From Otis tarda (lineage: Eukaryota > Chordata > Aves > Otidiformes > Otididae), in assembly GCA_026413225.1 (NCBI GenBank), contig CM048552.1, positions 83,863,001 to 83,927,000 on the forward strand: a stretch of 64,000 nucleotides of DNA, given 5' to 3'. The notes under the pieces are model-generated. The model was not told where the DNA came from. It searched no databases and saw only the letters and a program-made list of their open reading frames with translations. The translations under genes were made by a program, and so were the position numbers. Positions 50,628 through 61,089 of this stretch are shown here, in pieces; the first letter of the stretch is position 1; every line of letters starts with the position of its first letter.

Positions 50628-51045
50628 TGTGATAAAAGGGCCTAAGGTTTTGCTTAAGCTATTTTGGAACCTTATCCTGAGCCATGTAGATAACCAGATC
50701 CTTATCCTGGGCCATCCATAAAGATAACCAGGCCCTTATCCTGGGCCATATAGATAAGCAGATCCTTATCCTGGGCTATATAGAGGGGAAGCGGGGAGCA
50801 GGGGTGGGTCTGGAGACACGGGTGCAATCAACTAGATTGTGAGCTCCAACAAATAAAAGAAAAAAACAAAAGGAGACAGACAAATTGGGTGATCAGGGGA
50901 AGGGTATAAATACTGTAACTCTGAACTAAGAGGTGTGCCTCTGCTCTAAGATGCACCTGACTCAGCTGACTAGCAAATAAAAGATACTTTGCTCCGGGGA
51001 CTTTGTCCTCTGCAGATTATTCATGGTGACAGGCTGTTTCTCACA
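50628..51045 (+). mobile_element. Probable solo LTR, unclassified family C
   Basis: A 418-bp block bounded by the inverted ends TGTGA and TCACA. A TATA box (tataaa, 50905-50910) and AATAAA (50976-50981) are spaced as in an LTR R region, followed by a U5-like end (gctccggggactttgtcctc). The first part holds about four imperfect 30-bp repeats of ccttatcctgggccatatag (about 50668-50785). No clear target duplication is seen. I infer an LTR from these signals; no second copy is in the window. Confidence 0.6.
50668..50785. repeat. Minisatellite of about 30 bp, four copies
   Basis: Repeats of the form gatccttatcctgggccat followed by atagataa. Each copy differs by a few bases. It lies inside the probable LTR at 50628-51045. 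Confidence 0.8.
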
Positions 51046-51554
51046 TCACCTTTTATGTGTGCTATCTTGCTAATGGCACTGCATATCCTGATAAGCCATC
51101 TGCATACACTCTACTCTCCTACTGCATATGTTGCATCCTGAGATTCCTTAGGAATTTTTAGTAGTGCCACAGATAAGGATTAGCTACCTGAGTTAATGTC
51201 TTAAAAGGATGAGACTGGATATTGCCAGATCTAAACAAGCACAGTGACTAAGCCTGTTGAATGACCCATCCAGAAGGCCTGGACATGGGTAGCTGAAATG
51301 GGAAAACCTAACCCAGTTTTATGGGAAGTGGTCACGTAAATCAGAGTCCGAGACAGGGAGCTGATGAACTTCAAAGAAAACAGCAAGGGCCATGCTCTGT
51401 TATGTGACTGGCCCTGCATTATTCCAAAAAGAAGAGAGGGGTAAAAGGAAAGTGATACTGCAAATCACACCAACAGAGACAGTCATTTATGATTGTTTAC
51501 AGAAAAAAAAGTTGAACACTGAGTAGTGGTGCATGATATAAAAGACGATAGTAT

Positions 51555-52697
51555 AGAATTATAAAATCATAGCACAGTTAGGGTGAGAAGGGACCTTTAA
51601 AGGTCATCTAGTCCAACCCCCCTGCAAGGAGCACAGAGGGACATCTCCAACTAGATGAGGTTGCTTAGAGCCCTGACCAACCTGGCCTTGAATGTTTCCA
51701 GGGGTCAGCCATCTACCACCTCTCTGGGCAACCTGTTCCAGTGTTCCACCACTCTCATTGTAAACATTTTTTTCCTTCTATCAAGTCTGACTCTGCTTCT
51801 TTCTATTTTAAAGCCATTAACCCTTGCCCTATCACAACAGGCCCTGCTAAAGAGTTTTTCGCCATCTTTCTTATAAGCCCCCTTTACGTATTGGAAGGCC
51901 ACTATAAGGTCTCCCTGGAGCCTTCTCTTCTCCAGGCTGAACAGCCCCAACTTTCTCAGCCTGTGCTCATAGGAGAGGTGCTCCAGCCTTCTGATCATCT
52001 TTGTGGTACTGCTCCAACAGGTCCATATCCTTCGTATGTTGGGGGCTCCAGAGCTGGCCACAGTGCTCCAGCTGGGGTCTCACCAGAGCAGAACAGAGCG
52101 GGAGAATCACCTCCCTCGACCTGCTGGCCAAGCTTCTTTTGATGCAGCCCAGCATGCATCAGGCCAGGCTTTCTGGACTGCAAGGGCACATTGCCGGCTC
52201 ATGTTGAGCTTCTCATCCACCAGCACTCCCAAGTCCTTCTCCTCAGGGCTGCTCTCAACTCATTCTCTGCCCAGCCTGTATTTGTACTTGGGTTTGCCCC
52301 GACCTACGTGCAGGACCTTGCACTTTGCCTGGTTGAACTTAATAAGGTTGGCACGGGCCCACCTCTCCAGCTTGTCAAGGTCCCTCTGTGTGGTATCCCT
52401 TCCCTCCAGCATGTCAACCACACCACACAGCTTGGTGTCATCAGCAAGTTTGCTGAGGGTGCGCTCTATCCCACTGTACATGTTGCCGACAAAGATGTTG
52501 AACAGGGCCAGTCCCAATACGGATCCCTGAAGAACGCTGCTCATCACCAATCTCTGCTTGGACATTGAGCCATTGACGACAACTCTTTGAGTGCGGCCAT
52601 CCAGTCCATTCCTTATCCACCAAGTGGTCCATCTGTCAAATCCATGTCTCTCTGTTTTGGGGACAAGGATGTCGTGCAGGACAGTGCCAAATGTAAA
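51555..52697 (-). mobile_element. CR1 LINE fragment, head-to-head partner 1
   Basis: Read on the minus strand it runs from reverse transcriptase sequence (DILVPKTERHGFDRWTTWW, then ADDTKLCGVV with the DD pair intact) to the 3' end at about 51555. It is 5'-truncated at about 52697, facing the plus-strand CR1 that begins at about 52770. Same subfamily as the copies at 32, 57.7 and 63 kb. Confidence 0.9.
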
Positions 52698-52769
52698 GAA
52701 GGTGTAGTTAGGACTGAAGTTATAGTCCAATGTGGGATAACTGAGTAGACAAACAAAGCAAACAAAGAA

Positions 52770-54250
52770 AGGGAACCATTACAATTCAGAGGGAGAGATG
52801 ACTGGAGGCTTGCCAATGTGACGCCCATCTACAAGAAGGGCCAGAAGGAGGATCCAGGGAACTACAGACCTGTCAGCCTGACCTTGGTGCCAGGGAAGAT
52901 TATGAAGACGGTAATCTTGAGTGCGCTCACCTGGCATGTGCAGGACAACGAGAGGATCAGGCCCAGCCAGCATGGGTTCACAAAGGGCAGGTCCTGCTTC
53001 ACCAACCTGTTCTCCTTCTATGACCAGGTGACCTGCCTAGTGGAGGACAGGAAGGCTATGGATGTTGTCTACCTGGACTTTAGCAAAGCCTTTGATACCA
53101 TCTCCCACAGCATTCTCCTAGAGAAGCTGATGGCTCATAGCTTGGACAGGTGTACCCTGTGATGGGTTAAAAGCTGGCTGGATGGCTGAGCCCAGAGAGT
53201 TGTGGTGAATTGAGTTAAATCCAGTTGGTGGCCGGTTACAGGCGGTGTTCCCCAGGGCTCAGTGCTAGGGCCAGTCTTGTTTAGTATCTTTATCAATGAT
53301 CTCAATACGGGGATTGAGTGCTCCCTCAGTAAATTTGCAGACCAAACTGGGCAGGAGTGTTGATCTGCCTGAGGGTAGGGAGGCTCTGCAGAGGGATCTG
53401 GACAGGCTGGACTGATAGGCTGAGGTCAATTGTATGAGGTTCAACAAGGCCAAATGCCAGGTCCTGCACTTCGGTCATAACAACCCCATGTAATGCTACA
53501 GGCTTGGGAAGAGTGGCTGGAAAGCTGCCCAGTGGAAAGGGACCTGAGGGTGCTGGTAGACAGATGGCTGAACATAAGCCAGCAGCGTACCCACATGGCC
53601 AAGAAGGCGAACAGCATTCTGGCTTGCATCAGAAACAGTGTGGCCAGCAGAAGTAGGGAAGTGATTGTGCCCTTGTACTCAGCACTGGTGAGGCGAGGCT
53701 GCACCTCGAATACTGTGTTTTGGGCCTCTCAGTACAAGAAGGACGTTGAGTTGCTGGAGTGCATCCAGAGTTGGGCAATGAAGCTGGTGAGGGGTCTGGA
53801 GCACAAGTCTTATGAGAAGCAGCCGAGGGAACTGGGATTGTTCAGTCTGAAGAAGAGGAGGCTGAGGGGAGACCTCATTGCTCTCTACAAGTACCTGAAA
53901 GGAGGTTGTAGGGATGTGGGTGTTGGTCTCTTCTCCCAAATAACTTGTGATAGGACAAGAGGAAATGGCCTCAGGTTGCATCAGGGGAGGTTTAGGTTGG
54001 ATGTTAGGAAACACTACTGAAAGAGTGATTAGGCCCTGGAAGGGGCTGCCCAGGGAAGTGGTTGAGTCACCATCCATGGAGGTGTTCAAAGAACATGTAG
54101 ATGTGGCACTTCAGGACATGGTTTAGTGGACATGGTAGTTAACACTACCATGTTGTGGTTGACAGGTGGACTTGATGATCTTGGAGGTCTCTTCCAGCCT
54201 TAAGATTCTATGATTTTATGATTCTATGATTCCATGATTTTATGATTCCT
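52770..54250 (+). mobile_element. CR1 LINE fragment, head-to-head partner 2
   Basis: Starts in the reverse transcriptase ([20 protein letters not shown]) and continues through YLDFSKAFDT and GVPQGSVLG to C-terminal [15 protein letters not shown]. It ends with an expanded 3' microsatellite of ATTCTATG/ATTTTATG units (about 54205-54250). The FADD catalytic region is disrupted by a deletion near 53336-53345, so it is inactive. Same subfamily as the copy at 11.55 kb. Confidence 0.9.
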
Positions 54251-56017
54251 CCTAGCCAGACTGTGTCAGCCCCAAAGGGCTCTTCTGCAACTTCTAGTCT
54301 CTTTCAGATATGTAGGCCCTTTTTTTCAACTTCCAGGCTCGTATCTCCCAGGCATCATTTGTTGTTCAGTTGGTGTCTTGAGGGAAGGGAGTCCTTTTCT
54401 AGCCCCAGCTCCAGGAGCACACCCACAGTGCAGGACATATGACGCCATTCAGGTACTACCCCAGTCCTGGTCCTACAAGGTGGTGACATGCAGTAGTCAT
54501 TTACATAAGAGTTAGTCTACCCTGAATCTGTAGTATATGAACATGACCTTCATCTGCTAGCTCTCAGAGGTTGTTTTAGCTAGCTGCTTGTTCCCCTTCT
54601 GCAAGATAGGTGTATAGAGGAATCTGTAAGAACATCAATACTGCATTTATAATGTCATCAGGAAGGTGAAACTGCCATAACCTCAGGAAGATTATGGACA
54701 GTTCAGTACATGGTAATATCTATTCATATCTTCTGTTTGCATTAAACTCCTACAGCAGCTTTAGCTTTGCATGTCCTGCATGTAGAGTCCATCACTGCAT
54801 CATATTGTTATTTATTTTTATGAAAGGTAACTGAACCACTAAAAGGAGATTACAAACGTTTGCTTCCAAAAAAGGAATCACAGGCCATAAAAAAAACCAA
54901 AAAAACAGCCCCACAAACACATCCAGATCTAACTCTTCTTTTGTATGGCTTGGCAGATGTGCTTTTAAAGCAGTAGACATTGAAAGAAAATCCTGGAGCC
55001 CTTGGTCTTGGCCTCCCTTTGTAAGGTGCTGTTATATGATCTTTTTCTGTCTGGAAGAACAGAAGTAGTTCTCCCTTAACCTCCCCTTGCCTGTTCAGTT
55101 GTGACAGAAAGATGGTTTACAGGGCCATGTAGTGAACCAGATCAGGGTTAAAAAAAAAGCCTTTTTTTCTTGGAGTTTGGTTACAGACAAACGGTTGTGT
55201 TAGCTCAATTGAGAAGGTAGTCCAGAGATGGGAGTTATGGATGAGAGGAATACCTAAGCCAATATGGTGACCAAAAGCAAAGTATGTAACCATGACCTAA
55301 GTAATGTTTCTCTCTTTTTCAAACACTAAAATGTGTGCAGATTTCATCAACTGTCGAGTCACTGCCTTCTTTCCAGTTTCCACATACTTTATTTCACTCA
55401 ATCCCAAACTACTGTGTACCAAGCCAGCTTTTTACATAGAAACTTAGGGCATAGATCAAAGGAAATAGGATGTGTCCAACACAGCAGGGAAGAGGAGAGC
55501 CAAAACAATAAAGTTTTACTTATGGAAGCAGGGAAACTCAGATTTTTAGTTGCAGAGCCAGGGCAGTCTAGTAGGAAGCCTTCTTCAAGACATCTGTGGA
55601 AAGAAATAGCAGGAAAAGGCAAAGCGCCTGATGAATTTTTAGGAAGATATCTAAGGACAAAGACATCTTAGGCAATGAGTTGCAACATCTTTTTGTCACT
55701 GATATAGGCATTTCCAGTTGCATTCACATTTGGGATGCTGCAAGGACTGCACATATGAGTGTATGAAAATGGAATAAAGATAGATCTTTTTAACCTTCCA
55801 TGGTATGCTCAAGCCCTGGTTTGCACTGAGATTACACCTGGACTACAAACTGTGCCCGCAACTAGTATAGTAGATTCCAGTTCAATCTGCAGTCCAAGAA
55901 GGCTCCATAGCACATGATGGAATTAAATAGAGAACAGAGGTGGGCTGCTTTGCTTTCTTATTGTCAGTCCTCTGCTCTAACTGTTTCAGCTGTTCCCACC
56001 TTGGAAGCCTGTTAACA
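54251..56017. other. A2M-family gene 3' flank and 3' UTR
   Basis: No exon or transposon recognised. Two minus-strand AATAAA signals are candidates for the end of the A2M-family transcript: TTTATT at 55388-55393 (3' UTR about 0.65 kb) and at 54811-54816 (about 1.2 kb). Confidence 0.4.
55388..55393 (-). terminator. Candidate poly(A) signal of the A2M-family gene
   Basis: AATAAA on the minus strand, about 630 bases after the stop codon at 56018-56020. It is the nearest canonical hexamer I found downstream of the stop. Confidence 0.4.
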
Positions 56018-59000
56018 CTAACCTGAACTGCAAGGGAAAACGTATTCTCTTGCTGTGCGGTCATCTGTAGAAACAAAAGAGAAAGGGTGGTGAGCTACAG
56101 AACTGCATGGTAGGGTAATGCCAAGCTTCTTAAAATATTCACTCTCCAGATTGTGAATGCAGGGTCAGAAAAATGTCTACAGTGGATCAGACCAATGGTC
56201 TGTCTCCCTGATGTGTCTCCACTACAGCTGTAAAAGGTCCTCTTACGCAGTGTGATATCTTCTAATGCAAGAACATTTTTGTACATAGAGAATATTTGCA
56301 TATTTTGTCTTTCAGTCATGAGATTTACTGATAACTAGTATTTTCAAGTCAGATAATTTTTGAAGTGTATGTGCTAAGCACAAAAATTCTTGTACAGGAT
56401 GGAATAGCAAAGAGAGACCTTATTAGGTGACAATATTTAGCTCTGTAAAGGCTGGATTAAGAAGTCTTCTCCTTTTCTTGACATGATGTGGAAGGGAGAA
56501 CAAGAATGGAATTCAGTATACAACATGTAAGCCTATGATGCTGTTTTCTAAAATTCCAGTGGTAATTTTTCCATTTTGTTCTCAATTTTTTAAAAATATT
56601 TTTTTAAATAATTCTTAATATTCCATCTACTGGTTTGAATCATACTGAGCATGAAATAATCAGAGGCTCAAAATGACTCCAAGATCTCTCTTCTGTGTGC
56701 TGATAGCTAATTTAGACTTTTAAAGGGTAAGAAATTATTTTCCTATTATCCTCTGAAATGGCAGCACCCAATGGATGGTAGGATTGTTACATTATACATG
56801 AAAAGCATAGAACTAAATTCTGCCTTCTAATGGATTAGGGTGACAGTATGTAACATTGATTTTAAATAAATACCTAAGAATTTGAAGACAGCTAAAGAGC
56901 AGAAAAAAGATATGGTAAATTGACAGAGAAGCTTTCATTCCACAGAGAAGTTGCCTGAATCTAGAGGAAGTCAAGAAACACACTCATTTTGAACACATTT
57001 ACACCACAACATATTCATAGTGCCAGGCAGTCTGATCTCAAGAACAGAAAAGCAAGTGATCCCGCTAGTTGAATATAGAAGTTTTGTACAGAGGAAACCA
57101 ATGCTTGGAGTTGCAGGAGGAAGTGCACTGGAATAAGTGAGATAAGGAAATAAGGGGCACAGACAGAACTACGTCTGAGTGGGAGGTATAATAGTTACTC
57201 TTGGCCTATGGCAGTGAAATCTCACCTGGCTTATAGTAGTCATAGATGTGCACTGTTGCTGCTTTCAGGTTCTGCATTTCAACATCTTGTTCCACTGAGA
57301 TATTAAGCTTCAGAGAAGTCTCATCCAGCTGGAGAGAAGAATAGAAGTGAGCAGGAATGCACTGGCCTTCTCAAAGTCACCTGCATACCAAATGTATTCC
57401 CTCTGCATCAGAGATTCCTTTCTCATTTTCCCAGGTTCTTCCACTCTCTTCCTCTTTTGCCAAAATTTTAGCTGCTTGACCAGCCTAGAGATTTACATTT
57501 CTGATCTCTGAGAGTCCCAACGCAAAGACTGCAGTTGCTACCACTTGAATGGGCAGCTCCCTGTGGTCTTCCTCTTACCTCTTCCAAGTAGATTGTGACT
57601 TTATCTGTTTTTATCTCTGTCTTTTTCACCAGGGATATCTTCTCCAGCCGTACAGGAAGACAAAGGATAAGCTTTGTTAGCAGCATCTCATTGGCCTTCA
57701 GTGTTAGAATCACAGAATCGTTAGGGTTGGAAGGGACCTTCAAAGGTCATCTAGTCCAACCCCCCTGCAAGAAGCAAGGACATCTTCCACTAGATCAGGT
57801 TGCTCAGAGCCTCATCCAGTCTGGCCTTAAATGTTTCCAGGGATGGGGCATCCACCACCTCTCTGGGCAACCTGTTCCAGTGTTCTACCACCCTCAGTGT
57901 AAAAATTTTTTTCCTAATATCTAATCTAAATCTACTTCCCTCTATTTTAAAATCATTACCCCTTGTCACACCAGGCCCTACCGAACGGTTTCTCCCCATC
58001 TTTCCTGTGGCCCCCTTTAGTGGAAAGCCACTATCAGGTCTCCCCAGAGACTCCTCTTCTCCAGGCTTAATAGCCCCAACCATCTCAGCCTATGCTCATA
58101 GGAGAGGTGCTCCAGCACTCTGATCATCTTTGTAGTCCTTTTCTGGACCCTCTCCAACTGGTCCATGTCCTTCGTATGTTGGGGGCTCCAGAACTGAAAG
58201 CAGTACTTCAGATGAGGTCTCACCAGAGTGCAGTAGAGGGGCAGAATCACCTCCCTCAACCTGCTGGCCACGCTCCTCTTGATGCAGCCCAGGATGTGGT
58301 TGGCCTTCTGGGCTGCAAGGGCGCATTGTTGGCTCATGTTAAGCTTCTCATCCACCAGCACTCCCAAGTCCTTCTCCTCAGGGCTGCTCTCAACCCATTC
58401 TCCACCCAGCCTGTATTTATACTTAGGATTGCCCCAATCCACGTGCAGAACCTTGCACTTGGCCTGGTTGAACTTCATGAGGTTGGCACAGGTTTGCACC
58501 TCTCTAGCCTGTCAAGGACCCTCTGGATGGCATCCCTCCCCTCCAGCTTGTCAACCACACCACACAACTTGATGTTGTCAGCGAACTTGCTGAGGGTGCA
58601 CTCTATCCCACTGTCCATGTCGCCAACAAAGATGTTAAACAGGGCTGGGCCCAATACGGATCCCTGAGGAATGCCACTCATCACCAGTCTCCACTTGGAC
58701 ATTGAGCCATTGACCACCACTCTCTGAGTGCAGCCATCCAGCCAATTCCTTATCCACTGAGTGGTCCATCCATCAAAGCCATGTCTCTCCAGCTTAGAAA
58801 GAAGGCTGTTGTGTGGGACAGTGACAAACGCCTTGCACAAGTCCAGGTAGATGACATCAGTTGATCGTCCCTGATCCACCGATACTGTAACCTCATCATT
58901 GAAGGCCACCAAATTGGTCAGGTACATCTGCCCTTACTGAAGCCGTGTTGGCTGTCACCAATCACCTCCTTGCTCTCCATGTGCCTTAGCATGGTTTCCA

Positions 59001-61089
59001 CGAGAATCTGCTCCATGACCTTGCCAGGCACAGAGGTGAGACTGACCTTACCTGTAGTTCCCCGGGTCTTCCTTGTCCTCCTTTTTAAAAATGGGGGTTA
59101 TGTTACCCCTCTTCCAGTCATCGAGGACCTCACCAGACTGCCACAACTTCTCAAATATGATGATCAGCAGCTTGGCAACTTCATCTACCAGTTCCCTCAG
59201 GACCTATGGATGCATCTTCAGGTTCCTTAGATGTTCCCAAACCTGCTCTTCCAGTACAGTGGATGGCTCTTCATTCTCCCAATCCCTGCTTTTGCCTTCT
59301 GCAACTTGGGTGGCGTGACTAGAGCTTGTTAGTATTTGTCAGTGAACTTGTCAGTGAATGACTGCTGACTACAGTACTTAGCCTATTGAAGCGAAAACAT
59401 GCATTCCTATCATAGTTTAGCCCCGATCAGGACCAGACTATGCAGTCTCTCTCTCACTCCCCCCACCCTTTGAGAGAATAGGGAGAGATAATATAAGAAA
59501 AAAAGGCTTGAGGTTTGAAATAAGGACAGGGAGAAATCCTTTAAGTTACCGTTACGGGTAAAACAGGCTCGACTTGGGGAAAACTATTCATTTATTACTA
59601 AAATCAAAGCAGGATAATGAGATAGAGAACAAGATAACCTCCTCCCACCCATCCTGGGCTTCACATTATCTCTACTACCTTCCCCCCCGACCCCCAAGCA
59701 GCACAGGGAGGCAGAGGGAATGGGGGTTACAGTCAGTTCATCACATGTCATTTTACACTGCTGCTTTGTCGTTGGGGGGACTAACTCCTCACATTCCTCC
59801 CCTGCTCCATCATAGAGTCCCTCCCACGGGCTACAGTCCTTCTTCAAACTGCTCCGGCGTGGGTCACTCCAGAATGGCTGCCCCAGCCTGGGCCCTCCAC
59901 AGGCCACAGCCTCCTTCAGGCATCCACCTGCCCCAACATGGGGTCCTTCACAGGCTGCAGGTGGATCTCTGCTCCTCCAGGGACCTCCATGGGCTGCAGG
60001 GGGACAACCTGCTCCACCATGGTCATCACCACAGGCTGCAGGGGAATTCTGGCCAGGAGCAGCATTACTCTTCCCCCTCCTTATTCACTGACCTTGGCAT
60101 CTGCAGTCATTCCTCTCACAATAAATTCTTCACAACAGGCAGGCAGACACCTCTCAGGTTCTCTTCACATCTCATCTCATCTCTCCACTTCTTGCAGCTG
60201 GGCTGGGCCAGAGGATAAGGCCTGCAAGGTCCACAAGGCTCGTGCTTCCCCCTCTCTGCCTCCTGCTCAACGTCTTCACATCTTCTTCCTTTTTTTTTTG
60301 TTTTTCCCCTTCTTAAATACATTATGACAGAGGCATTATCAGGGAGCATTCTGTCGTCTATTGGCTCAGCCCTGGCCAGCAGTGGGTCCACCCTAGCAGC
60401 TTCTTGCAGAAGCTACCACCGTAGCCCTCCATCACTAAATAAAACCAGAGCAGTTCCCCAACCACAACGGCACTGAGATTTGTTGGGAGCTCATAAAGCC
60501 TTAGAAAATATTTTTTCAGATTTGGAACAAGTGTCCTTGAGTCACATTCCTACTTTCAGCACTTGTAGCAAAGGGAAACAACCTTAGTAGGAGAACATGA
60601 TGGATCTTTGTGGCTATCTCCTGCAACTCTGAAGCATGCCATTGAACAACTCTATGGTATTCAGCAGTGCTTTATAGAATATTCCACTGGCACTGGCCTC
60701 AGTGCACCCCAGATGGTTTTAAGCAGGTGCTTTTCAGCACCTTTCTAACCTCTTGCCACATATGTGATCCTCACTACTGAACAAGAAAAACTACACAATC
60801 AGTTCTGCAAGTGGGAAGTTGCCTTGAGAAATAGCCCACTATATCTGTGCTTGCTTAGTTTAGTTAACTTGTAGTAAGATAACCTCATAGCAGCCACCAT
60901 TCTCCAGCAGTTCTTAGAAGTTTGGATATTTCTGGCTAAGCTACATCTGGAAAATAGATTTTCATATCTTCAGGGAAGGCCAGAGGAAAACGTCTTACCT
61001 CTTTCACAGAGCTCTTTGCAGGAATGAACCCTGACAGCATCTCCACTTCCACCAGGGCCATGTTACTGGTTTCACGGTCCCCTACATAA
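56018..61089 (-). CDS. Alpha-2-macroglobulin family gene (A2ML1/ovostatin type), last four exons
   Basis: C-terminal receptor-binding domain of a secreted thioester-family protease inhibitor. Exons in transcript order: 61089-60999, 57641-57579, 57328-57226 and 56064-56018, in phase, with stop TAG at 56018-56020. Landmarks are [20 protein letters not shown] then [35 protein letters not shown] and the end CSSG. Human A2M has the matching order [41 protein letters not shown]. The two lysines four residues apart that contact LRP1 in A2M (LKPTVK) are kept (AKSSVK). Neighbourhood next to PHC1 points to A2ML1 or its avian counterpart ovostatin, but four exons cannot tell the paralogues apart, so no symbol is given. 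The rest of the gene lies beyond 64 kb; I found no further exon at 61.1-64 kb. Confidence 0.88.
57704..59320 (-). mobile_element. CR1 LINE in an A2M-family intron
   Basis: In the same orientation as the host gene. The 3' end at about 57704 lies only about 63 bp upstream of the exon ending at 57641. Reverse transcriptase pieces are visible ([14 protein letters not shown], then [17 protein letters not shown]), with the catalytic box changed to FADN and several frameshifts. It is truncated at about 59320. Confidence 0.9.
59408..60452 (-). mobile_element. Solo LTR (ERVL-like family A) in the same A2M-family intron
   Basis: A minus-strand copy of the family seen at 44579-45717: right end ccagagca (reverse complement TGCTCTGG), left end tatcatagttt. 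It includes the TATA-like box (reverse complement gtatttaag near 60315), the internal tandem repeat block and a poly(A) signal (TTTATT at 59591-59596). Flanking pentamers attcc and gttcc differ at one base, consistent with an aged 5-bp target duplication. No proviral genes. It is in sense with the host gene. Confidence 0.83.
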
